The notes: a model not told the origin generated them from the letters alone. A stretch of DNA of 64,000 bases from Tateyamaria sp. Alg231-49 (GCF_900143535.1 NZ_FRFA01000001.1:163552-227551), one strand, 5' to 3'. Shown: positions 27,745 to 37,241, numbered from the stretch's first letter. Numbers and translations: made by a program.

Positions 27745-28926
27745 TTACTGGCGCCAGCGTCCGTCGAAATCCTCGGGTACCAGCAGGTTGTGCCGTCCCA
27801 GATCTTCGACCTGTGTTTCCCCGCAGAGCGCCATAGTGGTGTCGAGTTCCTTGTGGATCACGTTGAGTGCTGAAGTGACACCCTCCTGTCCCATGGCCCC
27901 GAGACCGTAGATGAATGCGCGCCCGATATATGTGCCCTTAGCACCCATCGAGATGGCCTTGAGCACGTCCTGACCCGAGCGGATACCACTGTCGAGATGC
28001 ACTTCGATCTTGTCGCCGACGGCGTCCATGATGGACGGGAGAACCCGGATCGAGGACAACGCCCCATCCAGTTGCCGCCCGCCGTGGTTCGACACAATAA
28101 TCGCGTCCGCCCCGACCTGCAGCGCCATTTTCGCGTCATCCGCATCAAGGATGCCTTTGAGGATCAAAGGCCCGCCCCACATCTTCTTGATTTCTTTGAC
28201 GTCTTCCCAGTTCAGTTTGGGATCAAAACTCTCGGATGCCCAGATGGCCAGCGATGACATGTCGCTGATCCCGTCGATATGGCCAACGATATTGCCGAAC
28301 TGATGGCGCTTGGTTTTGGCCATGCCCGCAATCCAGCGCCATTTTGTCGCCAGATCGACAATGTTGCCCATGGTCGGGCGGATAGGGATAGACAGCCCGT
28401 TTTTGAGGTCTTTGTGGCGTTGTCCAAGGATTTGCAGATCCAGCGTTACGACAAGGGCCGAGCACTTTGCATCTTTGGCCCGTTGGATCACCCGCTTGGT
28501 GTAGTCCTTGTCCTTCATTGCATAGAGCTGAAACCAGAAGGGTTTTGTGGTGTTTTCTGCCACATCTTCGATGGAACAGACGGACATCGTCGATAGGGTA
28601 AAGGGCACCCCAAAGGCCTCGGCAGCCTTGGCCGCAAGAATTTCGCCATCTGCATGTTGCATGCCGGTTGAGCCCACTGGCGCAAGAGCCACGGGCATGG
28701 AAACATCCTGCCCAATCATCTTGGTGGCCGTGCTGCGGCCCGTCATGTCGACGGCGACCCGCTGGCGCAGGCGGACCTGATCAAAATCGCTGCTGTTTTC
28801 GCGGAAGGTTTGTTCGGTCCAGCTGCCGGATTCGCAGTAGTCATAGAACATTTTGGGCACGCGCCGTTTGTAGATCTGCTTCAAGTCTTCGATGTTGGTG
28901 ATTTTGGCCACGCTCAAACCTCGCAT
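27745..28926 (-). CDS. lldD: FMN-dependent alpha-hydroxy-acid dehydrogenase, L-lactate dehydrogenase type
   Basis: Oxidises L-lactate (or a related 2-hydroxy acid) to pyruvate, passing electrons to quinone. The 393-aa TIM barrel has M-F-Y-D-Y-C-E-S-G near the start, the FMN-binding A-P-V-G-S-T-G-M, and the catalytic S-N-H-G-G-R-Q-L-D-G near residue 278. The C-terminal FMN phosphate loop is D-S-G-I-R-S-G-Q-D and G-A-K-G-T-Y-I-G-R-A. A GTG at 28911 is an alternative start. Relatives oxidise glycolate or mandelate, so the substrate is inferred. Confidence 0.88.
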   Translation of the reverse strand: MRGLSVAKITNIEDLKQIYKRRVPKMFYDYCESGSWTEQTFRENSSDFDQVRLRQRVAVDMTGRSTATKMIGQDVSMPVALAPVGSTGMQHADGEILAAKAAEAFGVPFTLSTMSVCSIEDVAENTTKPFWFQLYAMKDKDYTKRVIQRAKDAKCSALVVTLDLQILGQRHKDLKNGLSIPIRPTMGNIVDLATKWRWIAGMAKTKRHQFGNIVGHIDGISDMSSLAIWASESFDPKLNWEDVKEIKKMWGGPLILKGILDADDAKMALQVGADAIIVSNHGGRQLDGALSSIRVLPSIMDAVGDKIEVHLDSGIRSGQDVLKAISMGAKGTYIGRAFIYGLGAMGQEGVTSALNVIHKELDTTMALCGETQVEDLGRHNLLVPEDFDGRWRQ

Positions 28927-29014
28927 ATTGGTCAGGTTTCATTACCAATTTGGCGTGTTGGGTTCAATCATCTTTTACTAGCTGCTCAAAAAGTACAAAG
29001 TTGCACTTGTTTGG

Positions 29015-29026
29015 TGCGATATCGCA
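29015..29026. promoter_or_regulatory. Possible MarR operator in the nitroreductase promoter
   Basis: TGCGATATCGCA is a perfect 12-bp palindrome, 45 bp before the start of the Acg-like gene. A related half-site, ATCGCA, recurs at 29050-29055. The gene pair downstream ends with a MarR regulator, and MarR proteins bind short palindromes of this kind, so self-regulation is likely. A TTGCAC element at 29001-29006 could be the -35 box. Confidence 0.55.
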
Positions 29027-29071
29027 TTATATTTGACGTATAGTTCGAAATCGCACAAAATGGAGAGAGCC

Positions 29072-30217
29072 ATGACCATATCCCGCCGCAAAACACTTGC
29101 CCTGCTAGGCGGAGGCACAATTCTGGCCGCAACCGGCGTTGCCGCATATGGCGTGACACGCATGCCCACATCCGCCTACGAGCCGTGGGCGGCAGCCGGC
29201 GGCTATGCCGATCCGCGCATGCACGCCCTGAGCTACGCAATCCTCGCCCCCAACCCGCATAACCGCCAGCCGTGGCAGGTAGATTTGCGCGATGAAGGGG
29301 AGGTGACGCTGCGTGTTGATACGGATCGCCTGTTGCCGCACACCGACCCGTTCAGCCGTCAGATTTGCATTGGGCTGGGCTGCTTTCTTGAGATGATGGT
29401 GCTGGCCGCAGCTGAGCGGGGATATGGGGTTGAACTAGACCTGTTTCCAGATGGTTCTGACCCAAGTGCACTGGATGCACGCCGCGTGGCGGTAGCCCGG
29501 TTTGTCGAGGGTGGTGCCAGCCCCGAACCAGATTTATTTGCCCATGTGATGGCGCGCCGGTCACTCAAGGAACCGTTTGATGTGACCCGGACGGTGGATC
29601 AGTCCACGCTGGACGAGGTTTTGGCCAGTGCTGGCGGAACACAGGTGATGGGATCGGTTGATCCGGAGTCCATCGGGCAGATGCGCGAGATCACCCATGA
29701 GGCTTTGCGCATCGAGATCGAAACGCCGCGCACCTACAAGGAAAGCGTCGATCTGTTTCGCATCGGCAGTCGAGAAGTTGCGGCCAACCCCGACGGCATA
29801 GATTTCACAGGCCCGATGTTCGAAGCCATGGCGATCACGCGCACTTTCACCCGTGAGATTGCGTTGGATCAGGGTTCGATGGCTTATTCCGAAGGCTTGG
29901 CTGCCGTGATGGCAAATGTGGATGCGGCCATGGGCCATCTGTGGCAGGTCACGCCCGGCAACACGCGGGCCGACCAGATCGCAGCAGGGCGGGACTGGCT
30001 GCGCCTTAACCTTGCCGCTACGAGCCTGGGTCTGGGTATGCAGCCCTTGAGTCAGGGTTTGCAGGAATATCCCGAGATGGCACACATCTATTCCGATCTG
30101 CACGCGCGACTGGCGCCGGACGGTGGAACCGTGCAAATGTTGGCGCGCATCGGTTATGGCCCGGACGTGGGTCAAAGTCCGCGCTGGCCCATTGAAAGCA
30201 AGATTGTGAATGCCTGA
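29072..30217 (+). CDS. Acg-like nitroreductase-family protein with twin-arginine signal
   Basis: 381 aa from ATG 29072 (ribosome site GGAGAGA at 29062-29068). The first residues M-T-I-S-R-R-K-T-L-A-L-L-G-G-G are a twin-arginine signal, so the protein is exported folded, as expected for a flavoprotein. The body has the two half-nitroreductase domains of the Acg family (A-P-N-P-H-N-R-Q-P-W near residue 60; R-R-S-L-K-E-P-F near 165). Members bind FMN and may sequester or reduce with it. Substrate unknown. It is translationally coupled to the downstream MarR gene by an 8-bp overlap. Confidence 0.85.
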   Translation: MTISRRKTLALLGGGTILAATGVAAYGVTRMPTSAYEPWAAAGGYADPRMHALSYAILAPNPHNRQPWQVDLRDEGEVTLRVDTDRLLPHTDPFSRQICIGLGCFLEMMVLAAAERGYGVELDLFPDGSDPSALDARRVAVARFVEGGASPEPDLFAHVMARRSLKEPFDVTRTVDQSTLDEVLASAGGTQVMGSVDPESIGQMREITHEALRIEIETPRTYKESVDLFRIGSREVAANPDGIDFTGPMFEAMAITRTFTREIALDQGSMAYSEGLAAVMANVDAAMGHLWQVTPGNTRADQIAAGRDWLRLNLAATSLGLGMQPLSQGLQEYPEMAHIYSDLHARLAPDGGTVQMLARIGYGPDVGQSPRWPIESKIVNA

Positions 30218-30659
30218 ACAGAACCCTGCCGTTTTCTTTGAAGTGTTCAACGAGATTGGCATTATCGAACAACTGAGCCGCGCCATTCTTGAGGCGCGGT
30301 TGCCCGATGGCCTGATTGCGCCGCATTTTACAGTTCTGAACCATCTGTGCCGGGTCGAGGATGGTCGCACGCCCGTCGATATGGCCCGTGCATTTCAGGT
30401 GCCAAAAACCTCAATGACCTACACACTAAAGGGTCTTGAGGCGCATGGGTTGGTCGAGTTGCGGCCCAATCCCAAGGATGGCCGGTCAAAACGGGTGTGG
30501 CTGACCCAAGCAGGGCGCGATTTGCGCAGCCAGACCATCAGTGCTCTTGGGACAGAATTTGCCCGCCTTGCTGCGGACTTTGATACCGACCGGTTGCTTG
30601 CTATCCGCCCGGTTCTGACGGATTTGCGCATAATGATGGATGCCGTGCGCGATCCTTGA
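30210..30659 (+). CDS. MarR-family transcriptional regulator
   Basis: 149 aa, one winged-helix domain (residues about 30-120) with the D-x-R-S-x-x-v wing seen as D-G-R-S-K-R-V-W-L-T. It overlaps the end of the Acg-like gene by 8 bp. It probably represses this two-gene unit through the palindrome at 29015-29026; the signal it senses is unknown. Confidence 0.88.
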   Translation: MPEQNPAVFFEVFNEIGIIEQLSRAILEARLPDGLIAPHFTVLNHLCRVEDGRTPVDMARAFQVPKTSMTYTLKGLEAHGLVELRPNPKDGRSKRVWLTQAGRDLRSQTISALGTEFARLAADFDTDRLLAIRPVLTDLRIMMDAVRDP

Positions 30660-30710
30660 GGCTTACGCGCCCCATTGCCCTGCTGTGCCCACCGCGCTAA
30701 ACGCCGCGCC

Positions 30711-31409
30711 ATGACTGAACGCCCCCATCGCAACTTTTATGGCCGCATCAAGGGCAAGACCCTGAAAGACAGCCAAAAGACCTATCTTGCCGAGGACCTT
30801 GCAGCGCTGTCTCCGGGGGACGTGTCGTGGGACGACAACCCCGAGCGTGTTCCGTTGGACCTTGAGGCCCTGTTTGGGGATCGCCCGGTTTGGCTGGAGG
30901 TTGGCTTTGGTGGCGGTGAGCATCTGGTGCATCAGGCCGCGCAGAACCCGGGCGTCGGCATCATTGGGGCGGAACCTTACATCAATGGTGTCGCGATGCT
31001 GCTGGGCAAGATCCGGCGCGCGGGCGTTGATAATCTTGCCGTGCATCCCGGGGATGCGCGCGATTTGATGGATGTCTTGCCCCCTGCAAGCATCGCGCGC
31101 GCCTTTCTGCTGTATCCCGATCCTTGGCCCAAAGCACGCCACCACCGCCGACGCTTTGTTACGCCAGAGCATCTGGAGCCTTTGGCCCGTGTTATGAAGC
31201 CCGACGCTGTATTGCGCGTGGCGACCGATATTCCCGACTATGTGCGCCAGACCCTGGAAGAAGTGCCCAAGGCTGGGTTTGAGTGGCTGGCAGAGCGCCC
31301 GGGCGACTGGCGCGAATCTTGGGATGATTGGATCAGCACCCGCTACGAGCAAAAGGCGCTGCGTGAGGGTCGCGTGCCACATTATCTGACCTTTCGCCGG
31401 CTGGGATAG
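30711..31409 (+). CDS. trmB: tRNA (guanine-N7-)-methyltransferase
   Basis: Makes m7G46 in the tRNA variable loop using SAM. From ATG 30711 the protein is 232 aa. It has the N-terminal R-N-F-Y-G-R-I-K-G-K segment, the SAM-binding L-E-V-G-F-G-G-G-E-H motif, and the D-P-W-P-K-x-R-H-x-x-R-R signature of TrmB. An extra 12 codons upstream are open but poorly matched. A terminator follows at 31417. Confidence 0.96.
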   Translation: MTERPHRNFYGRIKGKTLKDSQKTYLAEDLAALSPGDVSWDDNPERVPLDLEALFGDRPVWLEVGFGGGEHLVHQAAQNPGVGIIGAEPYINGVAMLLGKIRRAGVDNLAVHPGDARDLMDVLPPASIARAFLLYPDPWPKARHHRRRFVTPEHLEPLARVMKPDAVLRVATDIPDYVRQTLEEVPKAGFEWLAERPGDWRESWDDWISTRYEQKALREGRVPHYLTFRRLG

Positions 31410-31416
31410 CTCCGCG

Positions 31417-31453
31417 CCACGGGGGCCAGCCCCCGGACCCCCGTGGTATTTTT
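31417..31453 (+). terminator. Rho-independent terminator of trmB
   Basis: CCACGGGGG (31417-31425) pairs with CCCCCGTGG (31438-31446); the loop is itself GC-rich. TATTTTT follows directly. It lies 8 bp after the trmB stop. Confidence 0.85.
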
Positions 31454-31547
31454 CGTCAGAAGAAACCCCTACAAGGGCTGCGCTGGTCTGGACGGGCCAC
31501 GCGCAGGCGGGTAGGTGTGCCGAAAATCTGCAAGTGCGAGCGCAAAC

Positions 31548-32894
31548 ATGTCCAGCCACGGTGACCCAATCCCAATGACCTCTGCCGCCAGTGGCCCTTT
31601 GTCGGGCCGCGCGGATGTTCCCGGGGACAAATCGATTTCACACCGCTCCCTTATTCTTGGGGCCATGGCCGTGGGTGAAACCACGATCACCGGTTTGCTG
31701 GAAGGGCAGGATGTGTTGGACACCGCCCGCGCGATGCGTGCCTTTGGCGCTGAGGTCACCGATCTGGGCGGTGGCAAGTGGTCTGTGCATGGAGTGGGTG
31801 TTGGTGGGTTTGCTGAGCCGGATCAGGTCATTGATTGCGGCAACTCTGGCACTGGCGTGCGTCTGATCATGGGGGCGATGGCAACCTCGCCTATATCTGT
31901 CACGTTTACTGGCGACGCGAGCCTGAACAAGCGTCCCATGGCCCGTGTGACTGATCCGCTTGCCCTGTTTGGCTGTGAGGCTGTTGGTCGTAGCGGTGGG
32001 CGTTTGCCCATGACGCTTGTTGGTGCTGCTGATCCGGTTCCCGCGCACTACACTGTTCCTGTGCCATCAGCGCAGGTGAAATCTGCGGTCTTGTTGGCGG
32101 GCCTCAATGCGCCCGGTGAGACTGTTGTGATCGAAGCCGAGGCGACGCGCGATCATACCGAGCGGATGCTGGCTGGCTTTGGGGCCGAAATCAGCACCGA
32201 AGTGACGGATGAGGGGCGTGTGATCACCCTCAAAGGGCGCCCCGAGTTGCGCCCGCAGCATATTGATGTACCCCGAGATCCCTCGTCGGCCGCCTTTCCA
32301 GTCTGTGCGGCGCTGATTGTGCCGGGATCGGACGTTGTGGTGCCGACCATTGGATTGAACCCGACCCGCGCTGGCCTGTTCACAACGCTGCGCGAGATGG
32401 GTGCTGACCTGACTTATGAGAACGAGCGGCTCGAAGGCGGTGAGCCTGTCGCCGATCTGCGCGCCCGCTTTTCGCCTGACCTGCACGGCATCGAAGTGCC
32501 GCCAGAGCGCGCGGCTAGCATGATTGATGAATATCCCGTGCTGTCTGTCGTTGCATCCTTTGCCAAAGGTGAGACGCATATGCCGGGAGTCAAAGAACTG
32601 CGCGTCAAGGAAAGTGACCGTATCGCAGCGATGGCCGATGGGCTGCGCGCAGCTGGCGTAGGCGTTGAGGATGGGCCGGACTGGTGGACTGTTCTGGGTC
32701 TTGGTCACGGTAATGTGCCGGGCGGCGTGACTTGCGCCAGCCACCTTGATCACCGCATCGCGATGTCTTTCCTTGTGATGGGCATGGCCACGCAGAAACC
32801 GATGTCGGTGGATGATGGTGGGCCGATTGCGACCTCCTTTCCGATTTTCGAACCGCTGATGGCGGGGCTTGGCGCAAAAGTACGCCGGACCTGA
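31548..32894 (+). CDS. aroA: EPSP synthase, class II (CP4-like)
   Basis: 5-enolpyruvylshikimate-3-phosphate synthase, step six of the shikimate pathway. From ATG 31548 the protein is 448 aa. Class II marks are [10 protein letters not shown] near residue 25, [23 protein letters not shown], and [11 protein letters not shown] near the end; the whole aligns in memory with the CP4 enzyme. At the position of CP4 Ala100 this protein has Gly101 (C-G-N-S-G-T-G), the ordinary residue. The stop overlaps the cmk start by one base. Confidence 0.95.
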   Translation: MSSHGDPIPMTSAASGPLSGRADVPGDKSISHRSLILGAMAVGETTITGLLEGQDVLDTARAMRAFGAEVTDLGGGKWSVHGVGVGGFAEPDQVIDCGNSGTGVRLIMGAMATSPISVTFTGDASLNKRPMARVTDPLALFGCEAVGRSGGRLPMTLVGAADPVPAHYTVPVPSAQVKSAVLLAGLNAPGETVVIEAEATRDHTERMLAGFGAEISTEVTDEGRVITLKGRPELRPQHIDVPRDPSSAAFPVCAALIVPGSDVVVPTIGLNPTRAGLFTTLREMGADLTYENERLEGGEPVADLRARFSPDLHGIEVPPERAASMIDEYPVLSVVASFAKGETHMPGVKELRVKESDRIAAMADGLRAAGVGVEDGPDWWTVLGLGHGNVPGGVTCASHLDHRIAMSFLVMGMATQKPMSVDDGGPIATSFPIFEPLMAGLGAKVRRT

Positions 32895-33514
32895 TGAACA
32901 GCACGCAACCTTTTACCGTGGCCATCGACGGGCCAGCGGCAGCGGGCAAGGGCACAATTGGGCGCGCGGTCGCTGAGCGGTTTGGGTTGGCGCATCTGGA
33001 TACTGGCCTGCTTTACCGTGCGGTTGGGGCTGAGGTCCTTGGCGGCGCAGATCCTGTTGAGGCCGCCCGCAATCTGGAAGCCAGAGCTTTGGAGAACCCA
33101 ACTTTGCGCACCGCTGCCGTGGCGCAAGAGGCCAGCAAGGTGGCGGTCATCCCGGAGGTGCGTGCCGCATTACTCGATTTTCAGCGTGCCTTTGCCAGAC
33201 GGGCAGGGGGTGCGGTGCTGGACGGGCGCGACATCTGCACGGTGATCTGCCCGCAGGCGGAGGTGAAGATGTTTGTCACCGCCACACCAGAGGTGCGCGC
33301 CCAACGTCGGTATGACGAGTTGATCGCGCGCGGGCAGGACACCACATACGCCGCCGTTTTGGCAGATGTTGTTGAGCGTGACCGCCGCGACAGTGAACGC
33401 AGTGCGGCACCGTTGAAACCGGCCCAGGGGGCCGATGTGCTGGACACGTCGCAACTTGGGATCGACGCGGCTGTGGCGGCGGCGATTGCGTTGGTGGAAG
33501 AGGCGCGGGTCTAA
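32894..33514 (+). CDS. cmk: Cytidylate kinase
   Basis: Phosphorylates CMP and dCMP. The 206-aa protein has the P-loop G-P-A-A-A-G-K-G-T at residues 13-21, and the CMP-binding L-D-T-G-L-L-Y-R-A. It also has D-G-R-D-I-C-T-V-I and the lid R-D-R-R-D-S-E-R. It is translated together with aroA (one-base overlap). Its stop overlaps the convergent trpA stop by 4 bp. In many relatives cmk precedes rpsA, but not here. Confidence 0.95.
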   Translation: MNSTQPFTVAIDGPAAAGKGTIGRAVAERFGLAHLDTGLLYRAVGAEVLGGADPVEAARNLEARALENPTLRTAAVAQEASKVAVIPEVRAALLDFQRAFARRAGGAVLDGRDICTVICPQAEVKMFVTATPEVRAQRRYDELIARGQDTTYAAVLADVVERDRRDSERSAAPLKPAQGADVLDTSQLGIDAAVAAAIALVEEARV

Positions 33515-34302
33515 GCGGCGTGCGCGCCATCCGACAAAGTTTTCACAAAAGCCAGCACATCGTCTGGGCTGTCTCCGGCGCCAATCCGGCTGACAATCGC
33601 TGATCCGACGACGGCCCCATCTGCAACAGTCGCAATGGCGCGGGATTTCTCGGGTGTGTTGATCCCGAAGCCGACAATCACGGGCAGATCCGTCGCACTT
33701 TTGATCCGCGCGACTTCGGGGCCCACATCGGTGGCCTCAGCCTCGGCCGCGCCAGTGATCCCCGTGATCGAAACATAGTAGACAAAGCCAGACGTGTTCT
33801 GCAGCACGGTCGGCAAACGTTTGTCATCTGTTGTGGGCGTGGCAAGCCGGATAAAGTTGAGGCCAGCGGCCTGCGCCGGGATGCACAGTTCGCTGTCTTC
33901 TTCCGGGGGCAAGTCCACCACGATCAATCCGTCGATCCCGGCGGCCTTGGCGTCAACGAGGAACTTGTCGACGCCCCGCGAATAAATCGGGTTGTAGTAG
34001 CCCATCAGGACGATTGGGGTTGTGTCGTCTTCCGCTCGGAATGCACGGGCCAATTCAAGCGTGCGTTCCAACGTCATACCGGCCTCGAGCGCGCGTTGCC
34101 CGGCAAGCTGGATTGTTGGCCCATCTGCCATGGGGTCGGTGAACGGCAGGCCCAGTTCGATGATGTCCACACCGGCCGCAGGCAATCCTTTGACGATCTC
34201 GAGGGATCGGTCGTAATCCGGATCACCCGCCATCACATAAGATACGAAGGCTTTTTTCCCAGCCGCGTTCAACTCGGCAAATTTGGCATCAATGCGGCTC
34301 AT
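33511..34302 (-). CDS. trpA: Tryptophan synthase alpha subunit
   Basis: Cleaves indole-3-glycerol phosphate and channels indole to TrpB. The 263-aa TIM barrel has the catalytic Glu in I-I-E-L-G-L-P-F and Asp in F-T-D-P-M-A-D-G-P. The phosphate site is V-G-F-G-I-N-T. ATG 34302 follows a GGAG site. It is convergent with cmk (tail-to-tail overlap of 4 bp) and is 14 kb from trpB, so the two subunits are made from different transcripts. Confidence 0.96.
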   Translation of the reverse strand: MSRIDAKFAELNAAGKKAFVSYVMAGDPDYDRSLEIVKGLPAAGVDIIELGLPFTDPMADGPTIQLAGQRALEAGMTLERTLELARAFRAEDDTTPIVLMGYYNPIYSRGVDKFLVDAKAAGIDGLIVVDLPPEEDSELCIPAQAAGLNFIRLATPTTDDKRLPTVLQNTSGFVYYVSITGITGAAEAEATDVGPEVARIKSATDLPVIVGFGINTPEKSRAIATVADGAVVGSAIVSRIGAGDSPDDVLAFVKTLSDGAHAA

Positions 34303-34443
34303 CACCCGGCTCCCTTTGGTGGTGTTGGTGCACGCAATGCCCAAAAGGTGCGGGGAAATCAATGCGGCAAAATCAATTGCGTTGCGCGGTCAAAGTTCAT
34401 CCGCCCCCTCCCATCACGATACAGGCGCACCTATATCGCGTTC

Positions 34444-34647
34444 ATGAACTATATACTTGCTATCCTGCTACCGCCGCTGTCCATCCTACTGACGGGTCGG
34501 CCTATCCTTGCAATCGTGGTGTTCCTGATCTGGGTGCCTGCGTTGATTTTTTCGGGTGGGCTTACCCATCCGATGTTTATCCTTCTGGCCTGGTTCCTGA
34601 TCTTTCATGCGCGCGAGGATCGGCGGGACCGCAGGGACTTGTCTTGA
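34444..34647 (+). CDS. YqaE/Pmp3-family small membrane protein
   Basis: 67 aa with two closely spaced membrane segments, residues about 3-27 and 30-52. The Pmp3-like start is Y-I-L-A-I-L-L-P-P-L-S-I-L-L, and a basic tail R-E-D-R-R-D-R-R-D follows. Proteins of this family are linked to membrane potential and stress in yeast and plants; the bacterial role is open. It is divergent from trpA. Confidence 0.75.
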   Translation: MNYILAILLPPLSILLTGRPILAIVVFLIWVPALIFSGGLTHPMFILLAWFLIFHAREDRRDRRDLS

Positions 34648-34694
34648 CCCATCAGACCCCCTAGGACAGCGCGAAATGGACAAGAGGCGCTGAC

Positions 34695-35792
34695 ATGGGT
34701 TTCAAGATGGGCATCGTGGGTCTTCCCAATGTGGGAAAATCGACACTTTTTAATGCACTGACCAAAACGGCAGCGGCGCAGGCTGCGAACTTTCCGTTTT
34801 GCACGATCGAACCTAATGTCGGTGAGGTCGCTGTGCCGGATGACCGGCTGGACAAGCTCGCGGCAATCGCGGCGTCGAAATCCATCATTCCAACCCGTAT
34901 GACCTTTGTCGATATTGCGGGCCTCGTCAAAGGCGCATCCAAAGGTGAAGGCCTGGGCAACCAGTTTCTGGCCAACATTCGCGAGGTTGATGCCATCGCC
35001 CATGTGCTGCGCTGTTTTGAAGACGGTGATGTCACCCATGTCGAAGGCCGCGTCGACCCTGTGGCAGATGCCGAGACCATCGAGACGGAACTGATGCTGG
35101 CCGACATCGAAAGCATCGAAAAACGCTTGCAAAATATCGTGCGCAAGGTGCGCGGAGGCGACAAGGAAGCGGTCCAGCAGGAACGGCTGATGCAGGCCGC
35201 TTTGGAATCCCTCGAAGACGGCAAGCCAGCCCGTTTGGTCGAGGTGGATGAGGATGACCGCAAAGCCTGGACCATGTTGCAACTGCTGACCACCAAGCCT
35301 GTGCTTTACGTCTGCAATGTCGGAGAATCCGAGGCCGCAGACGGCAACGCCCATTCCGCGGCTGTGGCCGAGATGGCAGCAGCACAGGGCAATGCACATG
35401 TGGTGATTTCAGCCCAGATCGAAGAAGAGATCAGCCAGCTGGAACCGGACGAGGCGCAGATGTTCCTCGAAGAGATGGGCCTAAGCGAGGCCGGGCTCGA
35501 CCGGTTGATCCAAGCTGGATACGCGCTTTTGCACCTTGAAACGTATTTCACCGTCGGCCCCAAAGAGGCCCGCGCATGGACCATCAAGACGGGTACGTCA
35601 GCGCCCAAGGCCGCCGGCGTGATCCACGGGGACTTTGAAAAAGGGTTTATCCGGGCCGAGACGATTTCTTACGATGATTTTGTCACCTTGGGCGGCGAGC
35701 AACCGGCCAAGGATGCAGGCAAAATGCGTGCAGAAGGCAAAGGGTATACGGTCAAGGACGGGGACGTGCTCCACTTCCTTTTCAACACATAA
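34695..35792 (+). CDS. ychF: Redox-regulated P-loop ATPase YchF/OLA1
   Basis: 365-aa ribosome-associated Obg-family protein that prefers ATP over GTP. It has Walker A G-L-P-N-V-G-K-S-T, the switch D-I-A-G-L-V-K-G-A, and N-V-G-E in place of the usual N-K-x-D, which explains the ATP preference. A central coiled coil covers about 130-200, and the C-terminal TGS domain ends Y-x-V-x-D-G-D-V-x-x-F-x-F-N. Single-gene unit. Confidence 0.97.
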   Translation: MGFKMGIVGLPNVGKSTLFNALTKTAAAQAANFPFCTIEPNVGEVAVPDDRLDKLAAIAASKSIIPTRMTFVDIAGLVKGASKGEGLGNQFLANIREVDAIAHVLRCFEDGDVTHVEGRVDPVADAETIETELMLADIESIEKRLQNIVRKVRGGDKEAVQQERLMQAALESLEDGKPARLVEVDEDDRKAWTMLQLLTTKPVLYVCNVGESEAADGNAHSAAVAEMAAAQGNAHVVISAQIEEEISQLEPDEAQMFLEEMGLSEAGLDRLIQAGYALLHLETYFTVGPKEARAWTIKTGTSAPKAAGVIHGDFEKGFIRAETISYDDFVTLGGEQPAKDAGKMRAEGKGYTVKDGDVLHFLFNT

Positions 35793-35879
35793 GGCGCTCA
35801 AAGGTCAGGAATTCACTACTCTGACGAGTGGGCAGCAAGTGCTAGGATCTGGGTCATAATTTGATCTGATTGGCACTTC

Positions 35880-36608
35880 ATGTTTGATAACCCCTACATT
35901 GCACTGATATTTTTAGGCCTGTTCTTCCGCTCCGCTGGATTTTTGGTGCGGGACGAGTTGATGCTGCGGGTGCTGATGATCATCGGCACGTTCTGCGATA
36001 TTGTGTTTTACGTGTTGCAATCCCCGTCGATCTGGGGGGCGGTGATGACCAACACAGTGTTGGTTGTGATCAACGCATCTTTGATCATCATCATCGTGTT
36101 TGAACGCTCAATCCTGTTCATGACCAAAACTGACCGAAGGGTGTTTGAGCAGTTCATGACCTTGTCTCCGGGGCAGTTCCGCTGGGTGAACCGGCGGGCA
36201 CGCTGGCGGATCGCGGACCGCCGCAGTGTCCTGCTGCAAGAAGGCGAGGCCAGTAACGCTTTGTTCTTCATCAATGCGCCCACCTACACGGTAGAGAAGC
36301 AAGGCGTCAGTTACACCGCCAAAGGACCTGCATTTGTTGGGGAAATCATGCTGTTGCAGGGTGGAGTGGCAAGCGCGACAGTGGTTGCCCCCAAAGGTGC
36401 GATTTATGCCGAGTGGGATGCACATAAACTGCGCTGTGCTATGCGAAAAAACCGCTCATTGGGCAACGCCCTGATGGCCCGGTTTGGCCATGATCTGGCG
36501 GATAAAGTGCGTTATTCAGTGCCCTTACCTCAGCAAAAGCCAAAGCCTGCTGTGGCGCCGTCGCAAGTCGTAAGAGAACCCGCAACATTCGTGCAGGTTG
36601 GCGCCTGA
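35880..36608 (+). CDS. Membrane protein with cyclic-nucleotide-binding-like (Popeye-type) domain
   Basis: 242 aa. Three hydrophobic segments lie at about residues 5-22, 30-47 and 50-76. A CNB-type beta-roll follows at about 100-215, with L-L-Q-E-G-E-A-S-N-A-L-F-F-I and F-V-G-E-I-M-L-L-Q-G-G. The R-A-x-V motif that holds the cyclic phosphate in CRP-like proteins is not clear (A-S-A-T-V instead), so binding may be lost or different. This membrane-plus-CNB layout is like Popeye-domain proteins. It is the last backbone gene before the tRNA-Ser island. Confidence 0.75.
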   Translation: MFDNPYIALIFLGLFFRSAGFLVRDELMLRVLMIIGTFCDIVFYVLQSPSIWGAVMTNTVLVVINASLIIIIVFERSILFMTKTDRRVFEQFMTLSPGQFRWVNRRARWRIADRRSVLLQEGEASNALFFINAPTYTVEKQGVSYTAKGPAFVGEIMLLQGGVASATVVAPKGAIYAEWDAHKLRCAMRKNRSLGNALMARFGHDLADKVRYSVPLPQQKPKPAVAPSQVVREPATFVQVGA

Positions 36609-36862
36609 ACCGTTTTTTCGGTACTTAACAGAGCGATCAAGGCGAACAGTTTTGCCTTTGTTTGGCGCCACTCTGCTTTGTGTGCGGTCGAAAGACTGAA
36701 AACTGCGAACTGTCGGCGAAGCGGTGAATGTCCGCCGTTAAAGCCTGACGCAAAACACCTGCAAACCAACGAAAGCCAACGAAAACAGGTGCTTAGTTTA
36801 AGTGCGGCGTGCCGGGAAAAAAGTGCTTGTTATTCAGAGTCTTGGAGCATAAACCCGCCAGC

Positions 36863-36952
36863 GGAGACGTGGCCGAGTGGTCGAAGGCGCTCCCCTGCTA
36901 AGGGAGTAGGCGAGGAATCGTCTCGAGGGTTCGAATCCCTTCGTCTCCGCCA
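36863..36952 (+). tRNA. tRNA-Ser, anticodon GCT
   Basis: 90-nt class II tRNA. The acceptor GGAGACG (36863-36869) pairs with CGTCTCC (36942-36948), followed by G and an encoded CCA (36950-36952). The anticodon loop CTGCTAA (36895-36901) carries GCT at 36897-36899 between CTCCC and GGGAG. The long variable arm is typical of Ser, and the T-loop GTTCGAATC is intact. Its 3' end is the attachment site of the island. The gene remains complete after integration. Confidence 0.97.
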
Positions 36953-36953
36953 C
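36939..36953. other. Attachment site, tRNA-side copy
   Basis: CTTCGTCTCCGCCAC at the 3' end of tRNA-Ser is repeated exactly at 58013-58027, beside the integrase gene. The bases outside the 15 bp differ on both sides, which defines the repeated core. Confidence 0.9.
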
Positions 36954-37009
36954 AAACAAATTATTTTATTATTTAAATCAACAATTTGTGCGGCGATAAG
37001 ATTTCGAAA

Positions 37010-37032
37010 CCCACCATAAAGCCCACCATAAA
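37010..37032 (+). repeat. Integrase arm-type repeats, left end
   Basis: Two exact copies of CCCACCATAAA (37010-37020 and 37022-37032), 12 bp apart. The same word occurs near the integrase at 57874-57884. They start 57 bp inside the left core site. Confidence 0.75.
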
Positions 37033-37164
37033 ACTTTTGAAGCGAAGAACCCGATGATCTTAAGCAGAAGACTTTCGGCGTCGTTAACCTGGTAGATCAG
37101 GACCGTCACAAGAAATGATTAGGGGATTCGCGTTCCCCTTTGAGGCACGGCAATTTCACCAATA

Positions 37165-37211
37165 GGCTGTTAATCAATTGGTCGTAGGTTCGATCCCTAC
37201 CGCCGGAGCCA
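37165..37211 (+). pseudogene. 3' half of a tRNA-Asn(GTT) gene, attachment remnant
   Basis: From GGCTGTTAATC on, the sequence matches the anticodon loop, variable loop, T-arm (GTAGGTTCGATCCCTAC), acceptor strand CGCCGGA, G and CCA of a tRNA-Asn(GTT). The 5' half is absent: the preceding bases cannot form the acceptor or D-arm. Tyrosine integrases often carry the anticodon-loop-to-3'-end part of a tRNA as their attP, so this is most likely a relic site of another element. Confidence 0.8.
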
Positions 37212-37241
37212 AAACCTCTCTTAGATAACAAGAGAGTAACA

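Noticed and set aside
36678-37019. Plus ORF running through the tRNA-Ser gene
   Set aside because: It overlaps a complete tRNA and the attachment site and has no protein-like features.
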